Made by a program: the position numbers and the translations under genes
Origin: Gracilibacillus timonensis
GTDB lineage: Bacteria > Bacillota > Bacilli > Bacillales > Amphibacillaceae
Length of the DNA: 64,000 nt
Direction of reading: 5' to 3'
NCBI RefSeq assembly: GCF_900086715.1
Contig: NZ_FLKH01000008.1
Span: 168,630-232,629, forward strand
Shown: piece by piece, positions 44,673 through 53,047 of the stretch
Numbering within the stretch: position 1 is the first letter of the stretch
Layout: every line of letters starts with the position of its first letter
The notes under the pieces: model-generated
What the model saw: only the letters and a program-made list of their open reading frames with translations
The model's database searches: none
Told to the model about the DNA's origin: nothing

Positions 44673-45416
44673 ATGTTTAAAGAATACGGTGAATTAAGCA
44701 CAAAACTATACGAACATACCAAACCCATTGGGCATTCCATTGATGGCGATATCGAATACTATGAGCAAAAACTAACCAATCGTCAGGGACCTATACTGGA
44801 AGCAGGAGTTGGCACAGGGAGAATGCTGATTCCCTTTTTAAAAAAAGGAATAGCCATTGATGGTGTGGATCTCTCTTTTGACATGCTGGATCAATGTAAG
44901 AAAAACATGCAAACGCATCAGGTAGATACAAATCTCTATCAGCAAGACCTGATGCAGCTTTCCCTGCCCAAAACGTATGATACCATTATTATGCCAACAG
45001 GAAGCTTTTGTCTGCTGCCTAAACACCACATAGACGTGTTGCTACAAAACATCTATCAATCTCTAGCAAAAGGTGGGCAATTTATTTTTGATATCTTGTT
45101 TCCAGCAAATTTCAAAGCGAACGAAACAGCTATCAACCGTTATACGTTGACAAAAGATTCCGGCATCTTATTCACGAGCGTCAGTAAAGAAATGAATTGG
45201 ATCGAACAGCAGGTTTCCTATATCCACAAATATGAACTGCTTCATCAAGGAACGATCCAACAAACCGAAATTTCTCATTTCACCCTTTTTTGGTATGGAT
45301 TAAACGAGTTAAACATGCTGTTAAAAAATGCCGGATTTAGCCGCGTTGATGATGAAATGGATTACGGCAAAGCGCAAAGCGGCTCGATAGTTACCTTTAT
45401 TGCGGAGAAAGTTTAA
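44673..45416 (+). CDS. Class I SAM-dependent methyltransferase
   Basis: A 247-residue Rossmann-fold methyltransferase. Motif I is GPILEAGVGTGRMLIPFLKKG near 41-61, the acidic loop is GVDLSFDMLDQCKKNM, and YDTIIMPTGSFCLLP is motif II/IV. It is cytosolic and the substrate is unknown (small molecules are usual for this group). The ATG has GAGAGGG upstream. A GNAT acetyltransferase gene follows 15 nt later in the same direction, so the two probably form an operon. Confidence 0.87.
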   Translation: MFKEYGELSTKLYEHTKPIGHSIDGDIEYYEQKLTNRQGPILEAGVGTGRMLIPFLKKGIAIDGVDLSFDMLDQCKKNMQTHQVDTNLYQQDLMQLSLPKTYDTIIMPTGSFCLLPKHHIDVLLQNIYQSLAKGGQFIFDILFPANFKANETAINRYTLTKDSGILFTSVSKEMNWIEQQVSYIHKYELLHQGTIQQTEISHFTLFWYGLNELNMLLKNAGFSRVDDEMDYGKAQSGSIVTFIAEKV

Positions 45417-45431
45417 ATTTAGGAGGTTGTT

Positions 45432-45926
45432 ATGCTAGAAATCCGTGAAGTACAACCAGATGATATCAAGGCTGTATCCACATTTATACAGCGAACAATG
45501 GAGGAAGTCTATCCTTTTCCGTTAACGGATGCCTCCAAACGTGATTTAGTAGAGATAGAGACTTTATTCCTTACACCTTCCAACACTGCTATGATTGCCG
45601 CCTTTTCTGATCAGGAGGTGGTTGGTACGATCGCGATCAGGCCATATGACGGCAGGATCACTGCCCTCGACAGCCGTTATGATGACGAGAATACCTGCGA
45701 GATCATCAAGTGTTATGTCAAACCAGATAGAAGGCAGCAAGGGATTGGCAGTCTCCTGTTTCAACAAGCGCTGACATTTTGCAGACAAAGCCATTATTCC
45801 ATCATGTATTTGCACACCCATCGCTTTTTACCAGGTGGATTGACTTTTTGGAAAAAGAAAGGATTCGCACTTGTGTTAGCGGAAGAAGGAGAATTAGAAA
45901 CAGTGCACTTAGAAAAGAGGGTGTAA
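45432..45926 (+). CDS. GNAT family N-acetyltransferase
   Basis: A 164-residue GNAT protein. The acetyl-CoA pyrophosphate loop is VKPDRRQQGIGSLLFQQAL near 97-115; the C-terminal LPGGLTFWKKKGFALVL is typical. It resembles acetyltransferases acting on amino groups of small molecules or proteins; the substrate is unknown. AGGAGG lies 5 nt before the ATG. Second gene of the unit with the methyltransferase. It is convergent with another GNAT gene at 45982; a GGTGATCCTG hairpin (45932-45966) lies between. Confidence 0.87.
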   Translation: MLEIREVQPDDIKAVSTFIQRTMEEVYPFPLTDASKRDLVEIETLFLTPSNTAMIAAFSDQEVVGTIAIRPYDGRITALDSRYDDENTCEIIKCYVKPDRRQQGIGSLLFQQALTFCRQSHYSIMYLHTHRFLPGGLTFWKKKGFALVLAEEGELETVHLEKRV

Positions 45927-45981
45927 AGGATGGTGATCCTGTTGAGAATGGCATGTCAGGATCACCAAGGAAAAGACTGCT

Positions 45982-46434
45982 TTATTCCAACGTTTTAACC
46001 ATCTTCACGATTTCTTCTTCAAATCCTAAGTGTCGATAGAAGGAAATAGCATGCTTATTTGCTTTAAATACATCTAAGGCGAGCTGCTTACATCCTTTAT
46101 CCAGACACCATTCTTCTGCTTTAGCCATTAGCAATTTCCCGATGCCTTTCCCTTCACCTCCACTTGTGACAGCAATCGCTGAGATGTATGCTATCCTTTC
46201 ATTTGTGAAATAATCTCGATCGCTAGTCAATTCAATGTACCCTTGGAACACATCGCGATCTTCCACCACAAAAATATCCGAGGTGATTGATGTCACAGCA
46301 TTCATCGCCAACTCTAATTGTTTTGCTTTCAAATCCTCTCGATTTCTATATTCCATTAATGGGATGTCAGTGAAGCGATAGGATAGGTTGATGATCTGGT
46401 CTTTATCCTTTTCCTGGTACGGTCTTATCTTCAT
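45982..46434 (-). CDS. GNAT family N-acetyltransferase
   Basis: A 150-residue GNAT enzyme. MKIRPYQEKDKDQIINLSYRF begins the fold, and the acetyl-CoA loop GGEGKGIGKLLMAKAEEW is near 104-121. KANKHAISFYRHLGFEEE near 128 is the usual C-terminal pattern. The N-terminal region resembles acetyltransferases of the aminoglycoside 6'-type, but that is not proof of a resistance role. GGAAG precedes the ATG. It is downstream of the alpha/beta hydrolase gene (58-nt gap), possibly co-transcribed. Confidence 0.87.
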   Translation of the reverse strand: MKIRPYQEKDKDQIINLSYRFTDIPLMEYRNREDLKAKQLELAMNAVTSITSDIFVVEDRDVFQGYIELTSDRDYFTNERIAYISAIAVTSGGEGKGIGKLLMAKAEEWCLDKGCKQLALDVFKANKHAISFYRHLGFEEEIVKMVKTLE

Positions 46435-46492
46435 TTAGCTTCCAACCTTTATCATCTATTTTTGACTTTTATTCATGAAAGTAGCGGAATAT

Positions 46493-47449
46493 TTATGTAC
46501 GGACTGCCAATACCTCGTTCTTTAATTTCTCTAAAAATGCCGACTGCTCTTCAATAAAAGGGGAATGTGCGGAATGTTCAAACGTATGGAATCTCTTCTT
46601 AGGTGCTTTCAACTGATCATAAAAACGAAACGCCTGAGCATGCGTCGTTAAATAATCATGTCTGCCTTGAAGGATATAAACATCGGTATTTATCTCCTTG
46701 ATTTCCGTCGCCAAATCCGTTTTGGCCATTTTTTCACCAAAAGCTTGGTAAGCATTTCCGATACCGCGAAACACATTGATTCTTTCTTTGAACGCATACT
46801 GTCGTGTACCAAATACATCCTTCAGCCCTTGTCGATTCGGGTATCCTTTCCGTAAAAAACCGCCTCCAAATTTGGCTCTGTATTTATCAACGATACTAAA
46901 ATATTTTCGATCTTTATAATAGGCGTCGCTATAATCAACACTGTTGATCTCAGCGATTGCTTTTTCTTCTCCTGTCGCTTTGACTTTTTCCGAAATAACC
47001 TCATAGGTTTCTTGCTCAGAAGCACTTTGTGATCCCACTTGCCCCACACCAATATAGGCTTGAAAAAGGTCTGGCTGAATACTAGCGGCCTTGCTGCCAA
47101 TAATCGTACCCCAAGAGTGTCCCATCAGATAGACTTTTTCTTGGGAAAACTTGTCGAGCAAATAATGACTGATTTCTACAATATCCTGGACCAGCTGATC
47201 AATGGTTAAGCTGTTTTTGTCTGATGTATAGGACATGCCAGTGCCGCGCTGATCCCAATAACAAACCGTGAACAGGCGATGGAACGGAACATTATTCGCG
47301 CGAGCGATCGGATATAATGGATAACCCGGTCCTCCATGTACGACAAACAAAACCGGCAGATTCTCATCGATTGTTTCAATAATTAAACCTTGCTTCAACC
47401 CATTGATAGATACATATTCTTTCGTAACGGTCTTACGGTCTTGGCTCAT
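46493..47449 (-). CDS. Alpha/beta hydrolase (proline iminopeptidase-like)
   Basis: A 318-residue alpha/beta-hydrolase. The oxyanion stretch VHGGPGYPLYP near 37-47, CYWDQRGTGMSY near 63 and the nucleophile elbow GHSWGTIIGSKAA near 109 match the S33 peptidase group. The catalytic acid and histidine are probably in LQGRHDYLTT and FEHSAHSPFIEE. It is cytosolic and may cleave N-terminal proline peptides or small esters. GGGGGG lies before the ATG. No clear regulator is nearby. Confidence 0.88.
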   Translation of the reverse strand: MSQDRKTVTKEYVSINGLKQGLIIETIDENLPVLFVVHGGPGYPLYPIARANNVPFHRLFTVCYWDQRGTGMSYTSDKNSLTIDQLVQDIVEISHYLLDKFSQEKVYLMGHSWGTIIGSKAASIQPDLFQAYIGVGQVGSQSASEQETYEVISEKVKATGEEKAIAEINSVDYSDAYYKDRKYFSIVDKYRAKFGGGFLRKGYPNRQGLKDVFGTRQYAFKERINVFRGIGNAYQAFGEKMAKTDLATEIKEINTDVYILQGRHDYLTTHAQAFRFYDQLKAPKKRFHTFEHSAHSPFIEEQSAFLEKLKNEVLAVRT

Positions 47450-47633
47450 TCCGTTACCCCCCTTCGTTTGCTATAACTATGAACATATGACCAAAGTATA
47501 ACACAAAATAAATCCGTATCTCCAGAACAGATAAGCTTCAAAATGAAGGAATATAGGATGATTTGAAATGAAAGTTCGTTTAAATCCATAATTTTTTTTG
47601 CTGGAGATAAGTGATGAACCCTTATTATAGCCG

Positions 47634-47722
47634 TATTATATTAGTTGAGCTTATCAATGCAACAAAAACATGTGACAAGCAAGTCTTTGCTTACATGATT
47701 TCCTGATAATACCTCTGTCAAA
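47634..47722. repeat. Diverged partial copy of the 155-bp MITE-like element
   Basis: From about 47641 the stretch ttagttgagcttatcaatgc and the following gtgacaagcaagtctttgc to tcctgataat align with 10813-10880. The right-hand inverted end is missing or degraded. It occupies most of the 47450-47757 gap, which holds no gene. Confidence 0.6.
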
Positions 47723-47752
47723 ACCAGTCAAACACCTATTATAGTCTACTTA

Positions 47753-47810
47753 CAAAAAATCCTTCCATCTGTTAAGAGTCATCAGCACGACTTTTAACAG
47801 ATGGAAGGAT
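47753..47810 (-). terminator. Terminator of the siderophore transporter operon
   Basis: A long stem (ATCCTTCCATCTGTTAA with its complement, 47759-47810) directly after the last permease stop, and the minus strand continues with ATTTTTTG. Confidence 0.92.
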
Positions 47811-47817
47811 ATAAAAA

Positions 47818-48873
47818 TTACAAAGTCTTTCTCTTTAAGATAATAATTAAAAAGGTTAACCCGCCAACGATTTCAATAATAACAGACACAACACCTTGAG
47901 CGTTAAATACATGATTCATAATAAAGTAAGCACCCGTTAGTATCAGAAATCCAGTCGCAAGGGCCATAGGAAAAATATATCTGTGATCATAAGTTGGTGC
48001 CAACTGATAACTCAATGTTGCAACCAAAAAGCCAAAGAAAGTAAGCGGCCCAACTAACGCCGTAGAGACGGACATCAAAATAGAAACTAATACAAGCACA
48101 TAAATGATACTATATTGATGATTGACTCCCAGAGAACTAGCAATATCTTTCCCGAGCGATAATACATTTAATCTCTTCGAATAAGCTAGTAGAAGAATTG
48201 CCACAATGATTACGATGGGAATGGCAATTGGAAAATATTCCGCATCCGCATGATTGACAGAACCAAACAACTTCGCCTGTAGAATGTCAAATTCAGAAGG
48301 CGCAAGTAATTTTCTCATAAACGTCGACAAAGACCTTAACCCTGTCCCAATAATGATACCAACCAAAAGCATCAGCTGTAAATTTCCATACTTCCCAGAA
48401 AGCAACCATCCGTAAAGGATCAAACACATCGCCACCATGGCAGCCACTTGCAATAAGAAGGAGCCAGCACCCATATAACCTATAAATACAGTGGTACCGA
48501 AGAAAAACATCGTACTCGTATGAATCGTGGAATACAGTGCTTCAAACCCTAACAGCGAAGGAGTTATCACCCGGTTATTCGTAACCGATTGGAAAGCAAC
48601 AGTCGCCAAGCTCTGACAAACAGCAGCAACAATCATGGACACAATAGCTATCATTCTTCTTTCCACAACTGGTATAAAAGAAGGAGAATCTATTGGAACG
48701 GGATTGTTATAAACTAACAGTCCATACGAGGAAAGGAGACCTAATCCAATCATTGTTATCAATAATATCCAATAACGTCTTTCCTCCTTTTTAGAACGAA
48801 AAGCTTTATCAGCTCTATCTGTATTAAGGAGACTAGAATCCATTTTTGCATTTTTTTTATTAGTATATTCCAA
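47818..48873 (-). CDS. Iron-siderophore ABC transporter permease (YclO-like)
   Basis: A 351-residue FecCD permease with about nine membrane segments. The family stretch LNVLSLGKDIASSLGVNHQYSIIYVLVLVSILMSVSTALVGPLTFFGFLVATLSYQ carries the EAA-like loop contacting the ATPase. It pairs with the permease at 48878 (4-nt gap). It begins at a TTG (48873) with AGGA 7 nt upstream; the N-terminus is unusually polar. It is last gene in the operon, closed by a strong terminator. By layout it corresponds to B. subtilis YclO. Confidence 0.9.
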   Translation of the reverse strand: MEYTNKKNAKMDSSLLNTDRADKAFRSKKEERRYWILLITMIGLGLLSSYGLLVYNNPVPIDSPSFIPVVERRMIAIVSMIVAAVCQSLATVAFQSVTNNRVITPSLLGFEALYSTIHTSTMFFFGTTVFIGYMGAGSFLLQVAAMVAMCLILYGWLLSGKYGNLQLMLLVGIIIGTGLRSLSTFMRKLLAPSEFDILQAKLFGSVNHADAEYFPIAIPIVIIVAILLLAYSKRLNVLSLGKDIASSLGVNHQYSIIYVLVLVSILMSVSTALVGPLTFFGFLVATLSYQLAPTYDHRYIFPMALATGFLILTGAYFIMNHVFNAQGVVSVIIEIVGGLTFLIIILKRKTL

Positions 48874-48877
48874 TTCG

Positions 48878-49891
48878 TTATCCTAGCCTCCTTCTTCTTA
48901 ACAAAATAACAATAAATACGATCGCACCAACTGTTCCAAGTATCAAAGAGACTGGCACTTCGAAAGGCATGATAACCGTGCGTGATATGATATCAGCAAT
49001 AGTCAAAGCCCCAATTCCAGACACACATACCCATGGCAGGTTACTCCTGAGATTATCGCCTCTAAACATGGAAACAATATTGGGAACAATTAAACCTAGA
49101 AATGGTAAGTTACCAATCACAGCTGCCACAATTCCAACGGCAAAAGCAATAAGGCCAGTACCAATAAGAATAATCTTATTATAACTCACCCCAAGGCTCG
49201 TGGTAACATCTTCTCCTAGTCCAGCTAAAGTCAATCGATTAGCATAGATAAAAATAAGAAAAGTAACCACAACAATCAGCCATAAATATTCATATCTACC
49301 AACTTGAATCGAGGCAAATGAACCGACAAACCAGGTTTCCACATTTTGCGACATTTGAAAAACAAGTCCCATAAAAGTGGAAAATGCAGAAATGACCGCC
49401 CCTAGCATGATCCCTATAATCGGCACAATTAAAGAAGAACGAAGCTTCACTCTTCTTAAAAACAAAAAGAAAACCATCGTTCCTATAAAGGAAAAAATGA
49501 TTGCTCCTGTCATTCTTAGCACTAAAGATGGTGCGGGGAATAATAAATAAACAAAAAGCAAGCCTAAACCTGCCCATTCAATCGTTCCTGTAGTCGTAGG
49601 TTCGACTAAACGATTCTGTGTAATAAGCTGCATGACGAGTCCAGACATGGCCATTGCGGCTCCTGTAAGCATTAGCGCAGCTGTTCTTGGAATACGAGTG
49701 ATGAAAAACATTTCCATCCCATCTTCTTTACCTCGTATATCGTAAACCCCGATAGACATGGAAATAACACCTAATATAATAACAACGATAATTGCTAAAA
49801 TAAAAGGCTTCGTCCATATTTTTTCATAATGAGAATGTGGGGACTGAGAATCCCCAGCCCCAAACATTTTTTGTATGGTATTTTTAAGCAC
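48878..49891 (-). CDS. Iron-siderophore ABC transporter permease (YclN-like)
   Basis: A 337-residue FecCD permease with nine or so membrane segments. AMAMSGLVMQLITQNRLVEPTTTGTIEWAGLG near 81-112 is the conserved first loop, LAGLGEDVTTSLGVSYNKI near 226 and NLPFLGLIVPNIVSMFRGDNLRSNLPWVC are the ATPase-contact region. It starts with GTG at 49891, with GGAG upstream and 20 nt after the binding-protein gene. It forms a heterodimeric channel with the next gene product. Confidence 0.9.
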   Translation of the reverse strand: MLKNTIQKMFGAGDSQSPHSHYEKIWTKPFILAIIVVIILGVISMSIGVYDIRGKEDGMEMFFITRIPRTAALMLTGAAMAMSGLVMQLITQNRLVEPTTTGTIEWAGLGLLFVYLLFPAPSLVLRMTGAIIFSFIGTMVFFLFLRRVKLRSSLIVPIIGIMLGAVISAFSTFMGLVFQMSQNVETWFVGSFASIQVGRYEYLWLIVVVTFLIFIYANRLTLAGLGEDVTTSLGVSYNKIILIGTGLIAFAVGIVAAVIGNLPFLGLIVPNIVSMFRGDNLRSNLPWVCVSGIGALTIADIISRTVIMPFEVPVSLILGTVGAIVFIVILLRRRRLG

Positions 49892-49911
49892 TATAGTTAT
49901 ACTCCTCTAAA

Positions 49912-50964
49912 CTACTCAGATAAAGTATTTGCAATATCTTCAAATAAATTGGTAAATGTTTGTATCGATTCATTGGTATAGGTGTCTGCTGGTGCGTAAA
50001 TTAATTGTCCTTCCGTAACAGCCGTTGTGTTTTGAAGAGCAGGCGCATTATCAATAACATCTTGAGCAGGTGAAGCTTCCTCTTCCGATGCGATAGCCGC
50101 GTCACGATCCATTACGAAAATCCAGTCAGGATCTGTTTCTGCAATAGCTTCCACCGAAATATCATCACCTTGGTGGTCGGATGAAGCTTGGTCAATTTCT
50201 AATGATGGCGTCCAGTCAAAGATATCATATAATGGTCCCCAAACACGACCGGACTGTGGAGCGGAAAAATTAATATCCCCACCAGAAACAACTACACTCA
50301 TGATGGTATCTGTTCCATTATATGCAGACTTAGCATCCTCAATCGATTGATCAAAATCAGCTATCAATTGCTCCGCCTCTTCCTTTTTATCAAAAATGTC
50401 TCCTAAAGAAGTGGTCGAATCCTTAAATCCATTTACTAAATTTTCTCCAGGAGTGGTAGCTTCTTCAGAAACGTCAATGTTCAGATCAATCACCGCTGCA
50501 TTTGGTACTATCTCTTTAATATCTTCGTAAAAGCCATCAAATCGTTGGCCCACAATGACAAGCTCAGGATCTGCAGCTGCAATAAGCTCCAAATTAGGTT
50601 CACGGTGATTTCCGATATTTTCAATCGATTCATCACTGGAATATGGTATATCTTCAGGTATTAAATCTCTAGGGGCAGCAGCTAATTCAATCCCCCAATC
50701 AGATAGTGTTTCAAAAGCTCTACTATCTAAAGCGACCACATTCTCTGGATTAACCGGGACTGTAACTGTTCCATGAGCATCTGTAATTTCAACCGTTGCA
50801 TCTTCAGAAGCACCATCCGTTTCTTCTGTCTCAGCAGAATCATTATCTTGACTAGCATTTCCCTCATCTTCATTACTGGAATCGCCACAAGCTACCAAAA
50901 CCAAAACAAACATTGCAAATAACGCAATTATAAAAGCGGACTTAAAAAAACGTATTTTTTCCAT
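49912..50964 (-). CDS. Siderophore-binding lipoprotein (YclQ-like)
   Basis: A 350-residue periplasmic-binding-type lipoprotein. Lipobox LVLVACGD (Cys near 26), an acidic linker, then a class III binding fold: VTVPVNPENVVALDSRAFETLSDWG and the C-lobe DINFSAPQSGRVWGPLYDIF. This layout matches YclQ/FatB/CeuA proteins that bind catecholate or petrobactin-type ferric siderophores. The acidic linker is longer than usual, fitting a halophile. First of three co-directed genes; AGGAGA is upstream and a Fur-like site lies about 143 nt before the start. Confidence 0.9.
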   Translation of the reverse strand: MEKIRFFKSAFIIALFAMFVLVLVACGDSSNEDEGNASQDNDSAETEETDGASEDATVEITDAHGTVTVPVNPENVVALDSRAFETLSDWGIELAAAPRDLIPEDIPYSSDESIENIGNHREPNLELIAAADPELVIVGQRFDGFYEDIKEIVPNAAVIDLNIDVSEEATTPGENLVNGFKDSTTSLGDIFDKKEEAEQLIADFDQSIEDAKSAYNGTDTIMSVVVSGGDINFSAPQSGRVWGPLYDIFDWTPSLEIDQASSDHQGDDISVEAIAETDPDWIFVMDRDAAIASEEEASPAQDVIDNAPALQNTTAVTEGQLIYAPADTYTNESIQTFTNLFEDIANTLSE

Positions 50965-51106
50965 TTCTCCTACCTCTTTCTTTATGTATATTTTATAGAC
51001 AAATAGACTATTGAGGTGATCTATTTAATATCTGCGTATATTTAGCGCATGATGTAAAATAATGAATCCTAATATACTATAGTGCCTAGCTACAACAAAT
51101 CGATAT

Positions 51107-51121
51107 TGATAATCAATCTCA
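51107..51121 (-). promoter_or_regulatory. Fur box upstream of the siderophore-binding protein gene
   Basis: TGATAATCAATCTCA matches 13 of 15 positions of the Bacillus Fur consensus. It is about 143 nt before the start codon at 50964, leaving an untranslated leader. Confidence 0.65.
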
Positions 51122-51328
51122 ATTAATCTATTTTAAAGTATATCAAATTAATAAAAGTTGTCAACTGTATTTTGTACATTTTCACTGTTAATCTTGGTAC
51201 TTATACAAAATGACTGCTGTTCACCCTTGTAGAAACGAATCATCACTGAAAATTTGTTGAACCTAACAGACCGTTACTGCGGTCAGATAAAACAGGGGGA
51301 AATCCGTCTAGTCCTCTAATGCTACCCG

Positions 51329-51565
51329 AGATGAGAATACGGACTGCCGATAAGATGGATTATGTGAAGTAAAAGGCTATTCCAAGTGATCATGTTGAAC
51401 GTTTTTTATGTGCTAGGAAGCGTAACCTATTCTCGGAGCGACTTGTCTAGCAGAGAAAAATAGGTCAAACTCACCACATAGGAAAACACAAACCGTTCAC
51501 ATAATCCATCTTATCGGTACCACTATTCGTTCAAGGTCAAATCATTCCAAGTCCTATTATACCAA
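51329..51565. repeat. Palindromic dispersed element with perfect 22-bp arms
   Basis: The arm at 51348-51369 is exactly complementary to 51496-51517. The inner part of the right arm, read in reverse, matches the left arm of the element at 15062. The right flank (cactattcgttcaaggtcaaa) recurs at 15710 and 34545. It fills the gap between the ABC ATPase gene and the rest of the transporter genes. Other parts of 50965-51733 hold no gene. Confidence 0.75.
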
Positions 51566-51733
51566 GGGTTTTATACTTTCCTTGTTGATAAAATATGCTT
51601 GCTCCTTATAAAAGGGGCAAGCATAGGTCAAGATTCATCATTTTCAGTCAGGTGTACTAAATCCAGTTATGATACATAAAGCAGACGCTTCCCCACTAGA
51701 AATGGATGGAGAAAGCATCAGATCCCTCTGCTT

Positions 51734-52504
51734 TTAACCTGTATGAGAGTCAAAGTATACACAAAAACGACAACCGTTTTGCATATGAACCGGAATATGC
51801 ATATCGTAAATTTCGTTTAACGCCTCTGAATTAATAATTTCGTGTGTTGGTCCATCTTTTATGAGATGCCCATCCTTTAAAGCTACGATATAATCCGAAT
51901 AGACAGAGGCAAAGTTAATATCATGTAAAACAATCACCACTGTTTTATCCAACTCATCAACAAGCTTGCGTAATATCTTCATAATTTGCACAGAATGCTT
52001 CATATCTAAATTATTCAATGGCTCATCCAGTAAAATGTATTCTGTATCCTGAGCAATAACCATAGCAATAAAGGCACGTTGCTTTTGACCACCAGACAGT
52101 TCATCCAAAAATTTATGCTGGATATCGGTTAGGTTTAAATATTCAATCGATTGATCGACAATGCGATTATCCTCCGCATTTAAACGACCTTTTGAGTAAG
52201 GATAACGACCAAATGATACCAACTGTCGAATCGTTAATTTTACATTCAAAAAATTCGATTGTCTTAAAATAGCAATACGCTTAGCAAATTCTTTCGATTT
52301 CATACTTTTGATATTGTTTTTATCTAATAATACCTCTCCGGTATCTGCAGCAAGTAGACGACTTGCCATGGAAAGCAGCGTTGATTTCCCTGCGCCGTTT
52401 GGTCCGATAAACGACGTAATCTTATTAGGCTGAATTTCAACCGAGATATCATTCACGATAGGTTTATTACCATACTTCTTGGTCAATCCTTTAAGTTCAA
52501 TCAT
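51734..52504 (-). CDS. Iron-siderophore ABC transporter ATP-binding protein (YclP-like)
   Basis: A 256-residue ABC ATPase of the FepC type. Walker A GPNGAGKSTLLS near 35-46, Q-loop LRQSN near 81, signature LSGGQKQRAFIAM near 136, Walker B YILLDEPLNNLDM near 157, and the switch histidine VIVLHDINFA near 191. It would energise the two FecCD permeases encoded downstream. It is unusual that it lies apart, 770 nt upstream of the binding-protein gene, with its own Fur box. The last residues NGCRFCVYF hold a CxxC-like pair of unknown relevance. Confidence 0.92.
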   Translation of the reverse strand: MIELKGLTKKYGNKPIVNDISVEIQPNKITSFIGPNGAGKSTLLSMASRLLAADTGEVLLDKNNIKSMKSKEFAKRIAILRQSNFLNVKLTIRQLVSFGRYPYSKGRLNAEDNRIVDQSIEYLNLTDIQHKFLDELSGGQKQRAFIAMVIAQDTEYILLDEPLNNLDMKHSVQIMKILRKLVDELDKTVVIVLHDINFASVYSDYIVALKDGHLIKDGPTHEIINSEALNEIYDMHIPVHMQNGCRFCVYFDSHTG

Positions 52505-52668
52505 GTCATAGCCCTACTTTCTTTAAGTATTAAATAAATGGATATAGATGGTATGTTATATTTAAATGAAAACGTTGTAACATAAGTCATTGTGCGCCAC
52601 CAATTCCTGCAAACGTGATTCTATACGTCTTATAAAGATATGACCTATCATTACTTTCCAATGAAACT

Positions 52669-52687
52669 AATAATGATTATCATTACT
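52669..52687 (-). promoter_or_regulatory. Fur box upstream of the ATPase gene
   Basis: AATAATGATTATCATTACT matches 15 of 19 bases of the classical 19-bp Fur box and contains the perfect palindrome TAATGAT-T-ATCATTA. It lies about 165 nt before the ATPase start. Confidence 0.78.
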
Positions 52688-52760
52688 AATTACATTATAG
52701 ATGACTGTCCTTTTAAAATCAATATTTCTGTCGATCATTTTATTCTCATTAATAATTGTC

Positions 52761-52815
52761 TGTTGAACTTATCAATGTAACAAAGACGCGTAACAAGCAA
52801 GAATATAAATAGATG
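52761..52815. repeat. Second relic of the MITE-like element
   Basis: gttgaacttatcaatgtaac and the following acaagcaag resemble 10815-10850 and 47644-47690; the rest is missing. Confidence 0.5.
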
Positions 52816-52877
52816 TTAAATAGGGGTATTTATGTTAGTGTTCACATAAATCAACGATACAGAAAGGCTGATAATCA

Positions 52878-52913
52878 ATGAAAAAGCTAGTGTTTTATTT
52901 CTCGTCTAATTAA
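52878..52913 (+). CDS. Possible 11-residue leader peptide or gene remnant
   Basis: ATG AAA AAG CTA and on to TAA encodes MKKLVFYFSSN. GAAAGG lies upstream and a strong terminator hairpin starts at the stop. The peptide resembles the first strand of NrdI/flavodoxin-type proteins (LVxYFSS). It may be a relic of such a gene or chance. Confidence 0.25.
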   Translation: MKKLVFYFSSN

Positions 52914-52944
52914 AAAACTGTCCTATACAATAAGACAGTTTTTT
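52912..52944. terminator. Bidirectional terminator
   Basis: AAAAAACTGTC pairs with GACAGTTTTTT around an 11-nt loop. It serves the SDR gene on the minus strand (stop 53048) only at a distance of about 100 nt; its original + strand gene seems lost. Confidence 0.85.
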
Positions 52945-53047
52945 CATGGGGCTTTTATTCACCATTATTTATCTCAACTATAGGATTTGATATTAACCAT
53001 TTATTTGAATAAAGTGTTCCTCTATTGCCGTGGGCATAATAATCCGT

